A DNA stretch of 64,000 bases from the NCBI GenBank assembly GCA_012841015.1, contig DUVN01000028.1, forward strand, positions 39,188-103,187. The letters run 5' to 3'. Of this stretch, positions 39,078 through 48,060 are shown in pieces. Position 1 is the stretch's first letter; each line of letters starts with the position of its first letter. A program made the position numbers and the translations under genes. The notes beneath the pieces were generated by a model. It had not been told where the DNA came from. It was given only the letters and a program-made list of their open reading frames with translations, and did not search any database. Origin of the DNA: Clostridiaceae bacterium (lineage in GTDB: Bacteria; Bacillota; Clostridia; Saccharofermentanales; DTU023).

Positions 39078-40175
39078 ATGAGTATGAATACGAAAAATGT
39101 ATTGAAAAAGAAGCAAGTGCTTGTCGGGCCTGTTGTGATCGGAGGCGGTGCCCCTGTATCTGTTCAATCGATGTGTACAACAGATACGTGTGATGTGAAA
39201 CGCACGCTTGAGGAGATCGACCGACTCGATGAGGCGGGATGCGATATCGTCCGTGTTGCTGTGCCTAGTGCCGAGGCGGCACAGGCGCTGCGTCGCATTT
39301 GTTTCAAATCACCTATTCCTGTCGTCGCAGATATACACTTCGATTACCGCCTAGCTATCTCCTCTATACGTGCAGGCGCAGATAAAATAAGGATCAATCC
39401 AGGTAATATGCGCGATAAAAATGGATTGGTAAAAATAGCGAAAGAAGCGAGGAAGGCGTGTGTGCCGATTCGTGTCGGCGTCAATGCCGGCTCGCTCGAC
39501 AGAGTTCTCGTCGATGAGTACGGCGGCGTTACACCTGAGGCGCTTGCTGCATCGGCCGTTTTAGCCGTACGCGAACTAGAACGCCTTGATTTTACTGATA
39601 TCGTTGTCTCTGCGAAGGCTTCATCGCCACGCATGATGATCGAGACGTACCGCCTCCTTTCTGATGTGCTCGACTATCCATTACATCTTGGGGTGACGGA
39701 GGCGGGGACGAAGTCCGAGGGAGTCATCCGTTCGGCCGTTGGAATCGGGACACTGCTTGCGGAAGGTATTGGCGATACGATACGAGTCTCTTTAACAGCT
39801 GATCCTGTTGAGGAAGTACGTGCCGGCTTTGCCATTCTCAAAGCGCTTGATTTGCGCCAGCGTGGTGCGACGCTTATTAGTTGCCCGACGTGTGGACGCA
39901 CGGAAGTTCCTCTTATGGAGATTGCGGAGGAAATGGAGAGACGGCTCGCCTCGATTCATGAGCCGATAAAAGTCGCCGTCATGGGTTGTGTCGTCAACGG
40001 ACCCGGTGAGGCGCGCGAAGCCGATGTCGGCATTGCTGGAGGCAAAGACCATTTCGTTTTGTTCCGTCAAGGAGAAGTTGTCCGCAAAATCTCAAAAGAA
40101 GAGGCGGTCGACGAGCTGTCGCACGAGATTGATAGGCTTTTGAGTGAACGCAGAGGCCTTCTCGAACCGACGTGA
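39078..40175 (+). CDS. ispG: (E)-4-hydroxy-3-methylbut-2-enyl-diphosphate synthase
   Basis: VQSMCTTDTCDV, DIHFDYRLA, CPTCGRTEVP, VAVMGCVVNGPGEAREAD. Confidence 0.96.
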   Translation: MSMNTKNVLKKKQVLVGPVVIGGGAPVSVQSMCTTDTCDVKRTLEEIDRLDEAGCDIVRVAVPSAEAAQALRRICFKSPIPVVADIHFDYRLAISSIRAGADKIRINPGNMRDKNGLVKIAKEARKACVPIRVGVNAGSLDRVLVDEYGGVTPEALAASAVLAVRELERLDFTDIVVSAKASSPRMMIETYRLLSDVLDYPLHLGVTEAGTKSEGVIRSAVGIGTLLAEGIGDTIRVSLTADPVEEVRAGFAILKALDLRQRGATLISCPTCGRTEVPLMEIAEEMERRLASIHEPIKVAVMGCVVNGPGEAREADVGIAGGKDHFVLFRQGEVVRKISKEEAVDELSHEIDRLLSERRGLLEPT

Positions 40176-40205
40176 TGGCTCGATCAGTCAAGAATTGATG
40201 ACTGT

Positions 40206-42491
40206 ATGAAGTGTTACTGTTACGTTGTTCTCGCATACGCAGCGCGCCACTTCGATCGCGAGTGGACATACAGGATACCTGAATCGCTAAAAGAATCGAT
40301 CGATATTGGATCGGTCGTCAATGTGCCGTTTGGCACTCGCAAGACGTTGTCGCGCGGTTTTGTCACACGTTTTTTTGATTCTCCTCCCGGTCACTACCAT
40401 GACAATAAGATTCGCGATATCGACAGTCTCTTGTCGCCGCGCCCAGTTGTGACGGAGGAGCAAGTGAAGCTCGCTTATGAGATGAAGCGGCGTTATTACT
40501 GTTCTGTCGGCGATGCGCTTAACGCGATGGTGCCTCCCACGGTTCTCTCAGTCGGTGACCGCCGTGTTAAGGCTGCGCGTCTGATCGATACGGAGGAAGC
40601 GACTGAATTGCTCGATTCCGGTGATCTGCGGAGCATGAAGCAAGTGCGTGTGATCGAGCTCCTACTTGAGCATGAGGAGGCGCCATGTACTGAAATCAGA
40701 CAGGCAGCCGACGTCTCCCAGGGTGTTCTCAACACACTCGCAAAAAATGGCGTTATTGAGTTTTTTCAAAGATCTGTGCCACGCACGTTGCCGGAGGAAC
40801 TTGAAGAGGTTGAGCCGGCAGAAGCCTTTGAGGCAACAGAGGCGCAGCAAGAAGCGATTGAAAAGATTGACGGTGCTGCACATTCTGTTTCTCTTGGGTC
40901 ACTTCGTGAGTTCATGCTCTTTGGTGTGACAGGAAGTGGCAAAACAGAGGTCTATCTTCAAGTTGCCGACCGCGTTCTCTCGCGCGGACAGCAAGTCCTC
41001 ATCCTTGTACCGGAAATAGCGCTCACTCCGCAGATGACACGCCGCCTGATCGCACGTTTTGGTGATCGCGTTGCTATACTCCACAGTCGTCTCACACCGG
41101 CAGGGCGTTATGAGACGTGGCAGCGTATTCTGGCCCAAGAGATACCCATTGTCGTCGGCGCGCGGTCTGCCGTTTTTGCGCCATTGAACAATCTCGGACT
41201 TATTGTCGTCGACGAAGAGCAAGAATCGAGCTATAAAGCTGAAATGAAGCCACGCTATTATGCTATCGATATCGCCAGAATACGAGCGATGATGAATGGC
41301 GCCGTACTCGTGCTCGGCTCTGCGACGCCTCAAGTGTCGTCGTATTGGCGTGCACATAACGGACTCTCGACACTTCTTCGCTTACCCGAAAGAATAAGCG
41401 AGGTCGGTATGGCTGACGTTGAAGTCGTCGACATGCGCAGGGAATACGCGCGTGGCAATTTATCAATTTTCAGTAAGCGCTTGACGCAGGAACTATCTTA
41501 CGCGATTGAGCGTGGAGAACAGGCGATGATCCTGCTGAATCGGCGCGGTTTTTCGCGAACGATTATCTGTAGAAATTGTGGATGGCAGATGCGCTGTCCT
41601 TTCTGTGACATCGCGCTCACTTCACACCGTAACCCATACGGTGAACAGAGTAGGCTGCCAAATCGCATGGTCTGTCATCTATGCGAACGGCTCGCGCGCG
41701 TCCCGAAGCATTGTCCTGAATGCGGAAGTGAAGAGATTATGGCGTTTGGGGCTGGTACACAGCAAGTCGAAGAGGAGATCAGAAAGCAGTTGCCGCATGC
41801 ACGAATTCTACGGATGGATCTCGATACGACGAGAGGGCGCTTTTCTCACAAGGAAATACTCGATGCATTTGAGCGGCATGAAGCCGATATACTTGTCGGG
41901 ACGCAGATGATCGCCAAAGGACACGACTTTCACGATGTGACGTTGTCGGCTATTTTATCTGCCGATCAACTCTTGGGAACGGGCGAATTTCGCGCTTCAG
42001 AGCAAGCGTTTCAGTTAATGACGCAAGTAGCTGGACGCTCGGGGCGCGGACTTAAGAAGGGTCGCGTCATCATCCAAGCTGTTCAACCCGATCACTTTGT
42101 CGTCAGAGCAGCAGCAAAACAAGACTATGAGGCATTTTATCGCGAGGAGATCGTCTTTCGCAAGAGAATGGAATATCTCCCATTTGGACACGTCGGCATG
42201 GCGCAATTGAAGGGGTTTGACCGCTACGAGGTAGAAGATACTGCGCGCGCTTTCCACCGCGATGTCGCCCTGCTGATCAGACGATACGGTGGCACATTTG
42301 CGCGTACCGTCTTATCTGAAGTATCACCTGCGCCTATTGAGCGAATTCGAAGTCGTTACCGTTACCGCGTGATGGTCAGAGATGAATCGGCGGAGAATCT
42401 CACGCGTCTGCTCTTTATGGCTGCGGATGACTTGAAGCGACCGAAAGGTGTATCGTTGGTGATCGACATCGACCCTTGGACGACGTTTTAA
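40206..42491 (+). CDS. priA: Primosomal protein N' (helicase)
   Basis: FGVTGSGKTEVYLQ, VDEEQESSYK, zinc-finger Cys clusters, QVAGRSGRG. Confidence 0.95.
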   Translation: MKCYCYVVLAYAARHFDREWTYRIPESLKESIDIGSVVNVPFGTRKTLSRGFVTRFFDSPPGHYHDNKIRDIDSLLSPRPVVTEEQVKLAYEMKRRYYCSVGDALNAMVPPTVLSVGDRRVKAARLIDTEEATELLDSGDLRSMKQVRVIELLLEHEEAPCTEIRQAADVSQGVLNTLAKNGVIEFFQRSVPRTLPEELEEVEPAEAFEATEAQQEAIEKIDGAAHSVSLGSLREFMLFGVTGSGKTEVYLQVADRVLSRGQQVLILVPEIALTPQMTRRLIARFGDRVAILHSRLTPAGRYETWQRILAQEIPIVVGARSAVFAPLNNLGLIVVDEEQESSYKAEMKPRYYAIDIARIRAMMNGAVLVLGSATPQVSSYWRAHNGLSTLLRLPERISEVGMADVEVVDMRREYARGNLSIFSKRLTQELSYAIERGEQAMILLNRRGFSRTIICRNCGWQMRCPFCDIALTSHRNPYGEQSRLPNRMVCHLCERLARVPKHCPECGSEEIMAFGAGTQQVEEEIRKQLPHARILRMDLDTTRGRFSHKEILDAFERHEADILVGTQMIAKGHDFHDVTLSAILSADQLLGTGEFRASEQAFQLMTQVAGRSGRGLKKGRVIIQAVQPDHFVVRAAAKQDYEAFYREEIVFRKRMEYLPFGHVGMAQLKGFDRYEVEDTARAFHRDVALLIRRYGGTFARTVLSEVSPAPIERIRSRYRYRVMVRDESAENLTRLLFMAADDLKRPKGVSLVIDIDPWTTF

Positions 42492-42512
42492 TCATGATAT
42501 GGAGCTAGAACG

Positions 42513-43262
42513 ATGATTACTGAGACATGTCTAATCGGACATGGAATTCCCTCTGTGTCAAATGATGAGCTCGTCGAGCGGTGGCCATTAACGGCTCCGC
42601 TCGGCATGATTCTTGACGGAAAAATTGAGCTCTTAAGCATGGAGGAATTTGTGCCTTTTCGAGGTCATGCATGGCCACGTTATGACTACTTTAAAGTTGA
42701 CAATATTCCTCTTGGAGCCAATGCTTATCTCACGGCTTCCGGAACGATGAAAGCTGCAGAATTATTAGGTCTTCGTTGGGCGGTAAGTGCGGGCCTAGGC
42801 GGCATCTACCCGAAACTGCAAGGAGAAAGTGTATGTGCCGATATCTACGCGCTCGGTAACAGTCCTGTTAAGCTGATGGCAACTGCATTCAAAGACATGA
42901 TGGATTATGAGGCTACGTTTGGGCAATTACGTTCACAAGGGAGTTTTTGGTATTTTCTCGAACCGTTTGAGCCTGGATACATCTTCAAGATCGATGCGAC
43001 GATCCACGCCATGGGTACACCTATTGGGACTCGTAAAGGCGGGTTATTTCTAAGATGTATCCCTGAAGAGAAGCGCATCCACAATCTGGAGCTCCTAGCT
43101 CGTGGTATCGATTATGGACACGAGATGCATGAAGCCGGTCAACATTTTCACCCAGCTGTGAACGGCTTTTTCGATCGTGAGACGAACGGTTATTCCTCGC
43201 TCATTCAGTTTGAGGCAATCGTATCGAACGTTGAGTTTCTGCTCCAAAACTCCCATCTCTAA
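42513..43262 (+). CDS. Conserved hypothetical protein, function unknown
   Basis: 249-aa ORF with spacing and direction consistent with the priA-def operon. Confidence 0.75.
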   Translation: MITETCLIGHGIPSVSNDELVERWPLTAPLGMILDGKIELLSMEEFVPFRGHAWPRYDYFKVDNIPLGANAYLTASGTMKAAELLGLRWAVSAGLGGIYPKLQGESVCADIYALGNSPVKLMATAFKDMMDYEATFGQLRSQGSFWYFLEPFEPGYIFKIDATIHAMGTPIGTRKGGLFLRCIPEEKRIHNLELLARGIDYGHEMHEAGQHFHPAVNGFFDRETNGYSSLIQFEAIVSNVEFLLQNSHL

Positions 43263-43349
43263 GGCTTATAGCTTCCGTTACATCGTTCTGTCCATCATTC
43301 CTGTATACTAAATAATTAAAGTAGTCTAGAAAGAAGAGGCGATAATAAG

Positions 43350-43982
43350 ATGGCCATACGAGAGATTATTCTTGAAGGTGATCCGACACTCTTAAAAAAA
43401 TCGCGACCTGTCAAGCGGTTCAATGATCGTCTTGCGACACTTGTGGATGATATGATTGAGACGATGTGTGACAGTGACGGTGTAGGTCTTGCGGCACCGC
43501 AAGTCGGTGTTCTTCGACGTCTTTTCGTCATGGACATAGGAGACGAAGACGATGCGATCGTTTTTGTCAATCCAGAAATTATTCACAAGGAAGGTCTGCA
43601 GCGAGGCGTTGAAGGTTGCTTGTCTCTACCCGGTTTAGTTGGTGTAGTATCTCGTCCCCTTTCTGTTACAGTTCGCGCACAAGATGTAGAGGGTGACTAT
43701 TTCGAGAAGACTTTTACAGGACTCTCGGCACGTTGCATCTGTCATGAGACTGATCACCTTGACGGGATCTTGTACCGTCGGCGTTCTGAGACTGTTCTCT
43801 GTACGCGCGAGGAATTTGAAGAGGAAGAGCAACGTAAGAGAGCTGAACGTGAGCGCGCTGCGCAACAGGATGACAGTGTGAAAGATGATGTCACTTCACC
43901 TGATGATGGCACCGCGATTCTTGAACGTGAAACGGACGAAAAGGGACATCATGGTGTTCCTGAGAACGAGGTCAGTACATGA
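43350..43982 (+). CDS. def: Peptide deformylase with acidic C-terminal extension
   Basis: GVGLAAPQVG, EGCLSLPG; the position expected for the canonical QHExDHLxG motif reads CHETDHLDGIL. Confidence 0.93.
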   Translation: MAIREIILEGDPTLLKKSRPVKRFNDRLATLVDDMIETMCDSDGVGLAAPQVGVLRRLFVMDIGDEDDAIVFVNPEIIHKEGLQRGVEGCLSLPGLVGVVSRPLSVTVRAQDVEGDYFEKTFTGLSARCICHETDHLDGILYRRRSETVLCTREEFEEEEQRKRAERERAAQQDDSVKDDVTSPDDGTAILERETDEKGHHGVPENEVST

Positions 43983-44926
43983 CGATACGCTATGCCTTTA
44001 TGGGGACGCCAGAGTTTGCGACCGTCATTTTAGATTACCTCGAAATGTCGTCATTGTTGCCTTCACTCATTATCACGCAGCCAGACCGCCCACGTGGGAG
44101 AGGGCACAAGTTGACACCGCCCCCCGTTGCCTTGTGGGCGAAAGAGCGCGACATTCCGCTGATGCAGCCATCTAACTGCCGCGATAAGGCGTTATATATT
44201 ACTCTCTTAAAGCTACGTCCTGAAGTGATCGTGACGGCATCGTTCGGTCAATATCTTCCAGAGACGATCTTGACACTTCCTGAGAAGGGATGTCTCAACG
44301 TCCACGCATCGCTGTTGCCGAAGTATCGAGGTGCTTCGCCTATTCAGTCTGCCATCATGGCGGGTGAGAAGGAGACAGGAGTCACGTTGATGTTAATGGA
44401 CAAAGGGATCGATACGGGACCAGTTCTCGCACAGGCAAAGTACTTGCTCGACGATGAAATAAACGCTGGCGAGCTTCATTGTGCACTTGCTAATCTCGGC
44501 GGGGAGCTGATTGCGTGTGAATTACCGCGTTATTTATCTGGTGAGCTTGAAGCTATCGATCAGGATGAATCGATGGCAACGGAGACGAAGAGACTTAGAA
44601 AACGTGACGGTTGCATCGATTTTCAGAGGAGCGCGCGTGACGTGCACAACCATATCCGCGCCGTCTCACCGTGGCCGGGAGCCTATACTTTTCTTGACGG
44701 TAAGCGTTATAAACTATTACGTGCACGTGTACACGATTGTGGCGATTTTCCATGTGGTGATCCAGGGGAGATCGTCGTGAAAGGTAATCGCATGTTTATC
44801 TCCTGTGTCGGTGGCGTCATTGAACTCCTGGATATTCAACCGCAATCAGGTGTGAAGATGTGCGTCCGTGAGTGTGCGCATAATTTTAAGTGCGGCACGA
44901 TTTTTAGAAATACAGAAGAGCCATAA
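43979..44926 (+). CDS. fmt: Methionyl-tRNA formyltransferase
   Basis: RYAFMGTPEFA, QPDRPRGRGHKLTPPPV, NVHASLLPKYRGASPIQ. Confidence 0.95.
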   Translation: MTIRYAFMGTPEFATVILDYLEMSSLLPSLIITQPDRPRGRGHKLTPPPVALWAKERDIPLMQPSNCRDKALYITLLKLRPEVIVTASFGQYLPETILTLPEKGCLNVHASLLPKYRGASPIQSAIMAGEKETGVTLMLMDKGIDTGPVLAQAKYLLDDEINAGELHCALANLGGELIACELPRYLSGELEAIDQDESMATETKRLRKRDGCIDFQRSARDVHNHIRAVSPWPGAYTFLDGKRYKLLRARVHDCGDFPCGDPGEIVVKGNRMFISCVGGVIELLDIQPQSGVKMCVRECAHNFKCGTIFRNTEEP

Positions 44927-44946
44927 AGTAGAAATGAGGTTATGAG

Positions 44947-45633
44947 ATGAGATGGCAGTTTTGGTGTTTTAGCATCGGAATGGTGTTGAGTCTGTTTGCG
45001 CAAATTAGAGTTCGATCAAGTTTTAATAAATACGGCAGAATTGCTGCACGTTCAGGGTACACAGGAGCTCAAGCTGCACGACGCGCTCTTGATGAGAATG
45101 GCTTATGGAATGTTAGGATCGAGCGGGTGAGAGGTGCCCTGACTGATCACTACAGCCCAAGGGAAAAAGTTCTCAGACTTTCAGATGCGACGCATGACGA
45201 ATACTCCGTAGCGGCGATCGGTGTTGCGCTCCACGAAGTTGGTCATGCCCTACAGGATAAAGAGGGGTATATCGCGAATAAAATACGCTCATCGTTGCTG
45301 CTGCCCGCTAATATCGGCTCGCAGTTCGGACCCATACTCGCGATGATTGGGCTTATGACGGAGTCGGCGCTCGGTGATACATTGTTGACTGTTGGGATTG
45401 CCTTTTTTGCCGCATCTGTCCTTTTTTATCTCGTCACGCTGCCGGTGGAATTTAATGCAAGTCACCGCGCGATGACGCTCGTCTCTCAGACGGGTGTTCT
45501 CTCAGGCGACGAGACAAAAGGTGCGCGCAGAGTTCTCACTGCTGCAGCACTGACGTATGTTGCGTCAGCCCTGACCGCAATTCTTTATCTTCTCCGCTTC
45601 ATTTTGCTGGCGAACTCACGCCGTAGAGACTGA
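44947..45633 (+). CDS. Zinc metallopeptidase, YugP-like membrane protein
   Basis: GVALHEVGHALQDKEGY; LPVEFNASHRAM. Confidence 0.88.
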   Translation: MRWQFWCFSIGMVLSLFAQIRVRSSFNKYGRIAARSGYTGAQAARRALDENGLWNVRIERVRGALTDHYSPREKVLRLSDATHDEYSVAAIGVALHEVGHALQDKEGYIANKIRSSLLLPANIGSQFGPILAMIGLMTESALGDTLLTVGIAFFAASVLFYLVTLPVEFNASHRAMTLVSQTGVLSGDETKGARRVLTAAALTYVASALTAILYLLRFILLANSRRRD

Positions 45634-45654
45634 TTCTTTGGGAGGATCGAGCGA

Positions 45655-47028
45655 TTGAGTCGTAAGAGGCGGAAGGTTGATGCTGCACGTATAGCAGCTG
45701 CGAAAGTAATCCGCGCTGTCACATTTGACAACGCTTTTTCGAACGAAAGTGCTGCCTTCCATTTAGCGTCGCCAGAGCTCGATGCGCGTGACAAGTCGTT
45801 TGCTTCAGCGATCATTTACGGGACGCTCTCCTATTTACCGACGATTGATTATTTCATCGCGAAGGCGTCGTCGCGACCATTGGAAGCACTCGAGCCATCG
45901 GTGTTGACGGCGCTCAGGATGGGAGTTTGGCAGCTCTTTTTTTCTTATCATGTACCTTCGAGGGCAGCCGTCGATGAAAGCGTCAATGTAGCACGTTTCT
46001 TCTCAGGTGAGAGGGCGACAGGTTTTGTAAATGCGGTCCTGCGCAAATTAACGCGTCAGAAGCCAGAATTGCCGAAGGGAGAGCAGCAGGCGCTCGAATT
46101 AGGACTTTCACGCGAACTTTTTACAATGTTAGCCCATTGGTATGGGGAGGAGGACGCTATCGCGATCGGGCGGCACAGTCTGACATCTCCAGATTACATG
46201 TCGATACGGATGAACGCGATGAAGGCCGATCTGTTCGAACGATGGACCTCCAGTGAAGAAGCAAAAACACTTCAATTGAGACAACTTCCTTGGCCTGACT
46301 GCGCGTATGGTGTGGAACCGAGCGGTACCGACGTGACACAGTCGCAGGCATACCGAGATGGATTATTCTCCCTTCAGTCGCAGTCAGCGATGCTCGTCGG
46401 TTTATTTTCCCGCGTTTTGCCCGATGATCGCGTGTTGGATTTGTGTGCAGCACCAGGCGGTAAACTCATGCATATTGCAGAATTAAAAGGTAACGTCCGC
46501 GATCTTGTCGCCTGTGACCAATCTGAGGAACGGCTACTATCACTTACTGCGATGGCAGAGCGTCTTGGCTTTGGCGACATCGAACAGCATTGCCTAGATG
46601 CGACGTTGCACCATGATCTTTTCAACGATGCATTCGATATCGTCCTCTGTGATGTACCGTGTACAGGGCTTGGGCTGCTTCAAAAACGTCCAGAAATACG
46701 ATCACGCGTGACGGCGCAAGTAGCAGAGCGCCTTCTACCAATTCAACGTTCGATACTGGCGAATGGTTCTAGGGCTGTTGTCGTGGGAGGTTTACTCATC
46801 TATTCAACATGCACGATCAATCCGGACGAAAATGAAGAACAAGTGAAAGCGTTTCTCGCTTCGAAAGACGGTGAGGCATTTGAGCTTATACACTTCAATT
46901 TGGCATCTTCTGTATTTCATGGCGACGATACCGCGCTTCAATCGCGATTACCGGGGACGCTTCTTTTGTTGCCACACCTGTGCCGTTCGGACGGGTTTTT
47001 CATTGCGCTCATGAGGCGTATGCGTTGA
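45655..47028 (+). CDS. rsmB: 16S rRNA (cytosine(967)-C(5))-methyltransferase
   Basis: NusB-like N-terminus; VLDLCAAPGGKLMH, LCDVPCTGLGLL, YSTCTINPDENE; TTG start. Confidence 0.93.
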   Translation: MSRKRRKVDAARIAAAKVIRAVTFDNAFSNESAAFHLASPELDARDKSFASAIIYGTLSYLPTIDYFIAKASSRPLEALEPSVLTALRMGVWQLFFSYHVPSRAAVDESVNVARFFSGERATGFVNAVLRKLTRQKPELPKGEQQALELGLSRELFTMLAHWYGEEDAIAIGRHSLTSPDYMSIRMNAMKADLFERWTSSEEAKTLQLRQLPWPDCAYGVEPSGTDVTQSQAYRDGLFSLQSQSAMLVGLFSRVLPDDRVLDLCAAPGGKLMHIAELKGNVRDLVACDQSEERLLSLTAMAERLGFGDIEQHCLDATLHHDLFNDAFDIVLCDVPCTGLGLLQKRPEIRSRVTAQVAERLLPIQRSILANGSRAVVVGGLLIYSTCTINPDENEEQVKAFLASKDGEAFELIHFNLASSVFHGDDTALQSRLPGTLLLLPHLCRSDGFFIALMRRMR

Positions 47029-47298
47029 CTTAGGAGCAGCTCTGGCAATGATTCTCTTAAGCGTTACCAAAGGCACTTGTTGCGGGACTTTTGGCAAACT
47101 GATACAATCTATCAATAAAGCAAATACATGTTTAGGCTGTTTTCTCATTATCCCGTCACTCTGTGTATCGTTCATGCGTCTTCATGGGGGAACACGGATA
47201 GTTTGGAGAAGAACGGGGGTTTGCGGTGTCAGCATGTTTGAGATTTCTCAACTTGCGTTTCCGCGACGCGTGTAAGTGATGAAGGAAGCGCAAAGGAT

Positions 47299-48048
47299 AT
47301 GACAGGTGAGCAAATCACATATTCAGGGATGACGCATATAGGTCTCGTGCGCGAAAAGAATGAAGATTCTTACGCTATCGATGTCCAAAACGATCATTGT
47401 CCACAGATGTTTATCGTCTGTGACGGACTTGGCGGCCACAAGAATGGAGAGCTTGCGAGCAGAACGGCTGTCGAGTATGCGACGGCACACTTGCGCGCTG
47501 CGCTACCCTCAGAAAACGATCCGTACAAAGTTCGCTCTATCCTTGAGGATGTTATGCAAAAAACGAATGTACGCGTTTACTTGACTTCTCTGGAGAGTGA
47601 AGAAAATTTTGGAATGGGTACGACGATGACCATGATGGTGATCTATGAGAGAAGTTGTTATGTGGCGCATATCGGTGACAGCCGCTGTTATCTGCTTCGT
47701 GACAACAAGCTTGAACTGCTGACCGAAGATGACACGTATGTCCATGAAATGGTCGTATCCGGTACCATTACGGAGAACGAGAGTGTATCACATCCGCGAC
47801 GCCATATCCTAACACAGGCGTTAGGTTTTCCAGAGTATGTCAGGCCAGATATCACGCATGTCGATCTGTTGCAGAATGACCGCTTTTTGCTGTCGAGTGA
47901 CGGATTGCACGGATATGTGGCATTTGAAAAAATACAGGCGACGATGCGTCACGCGAACGATCCAGAGAGCGTAGCATCGTCATTAATTGAGCAAACACTG
48001 GAGGCAGGAGCTCCTGACAACGTTACCGTTGTTGTCGTTTTTGCCTGA
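47299..48048 (+). CDS. prpC: Stp1/IreP family PP2C-type Ser/Thr phosphatase
   Basis: GLVREKNEDSYAID, VCDGLGGHKNGELAS, AHIGDSRCYLL, GAPDNVTVVVV. Confidence 0.94.
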   Translation: MTGEQITYSGMTHIGLVREKNEDSYAIDVQNDHCPQMFIVCDGLGGHKNGELASRTAVEYATAHLRAALPSENDPYKVRSILEDVMQKTNVRVYLTSLESEENFGMGTTMTMMVIYERSCYVAHIGDSRCYLLRDNKLELLTEDDTYVHEMVVSGTITENESVSHPRRHILTQALGFPEYVRPDITHVDLLQNDRFLLSSDGLHGYVAFEKIQATMRHANDPESVASSLIEQTLEAGAPDNVTVVVVFA

Positions 48049-48060
48049 CGGGAGGTTTGA

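Noticed and set aside
47048-47275. 75-aa plus-strand ORF in the rsmB-prpC gap
   Set aside because: No RBS or motif; composition not convincing.
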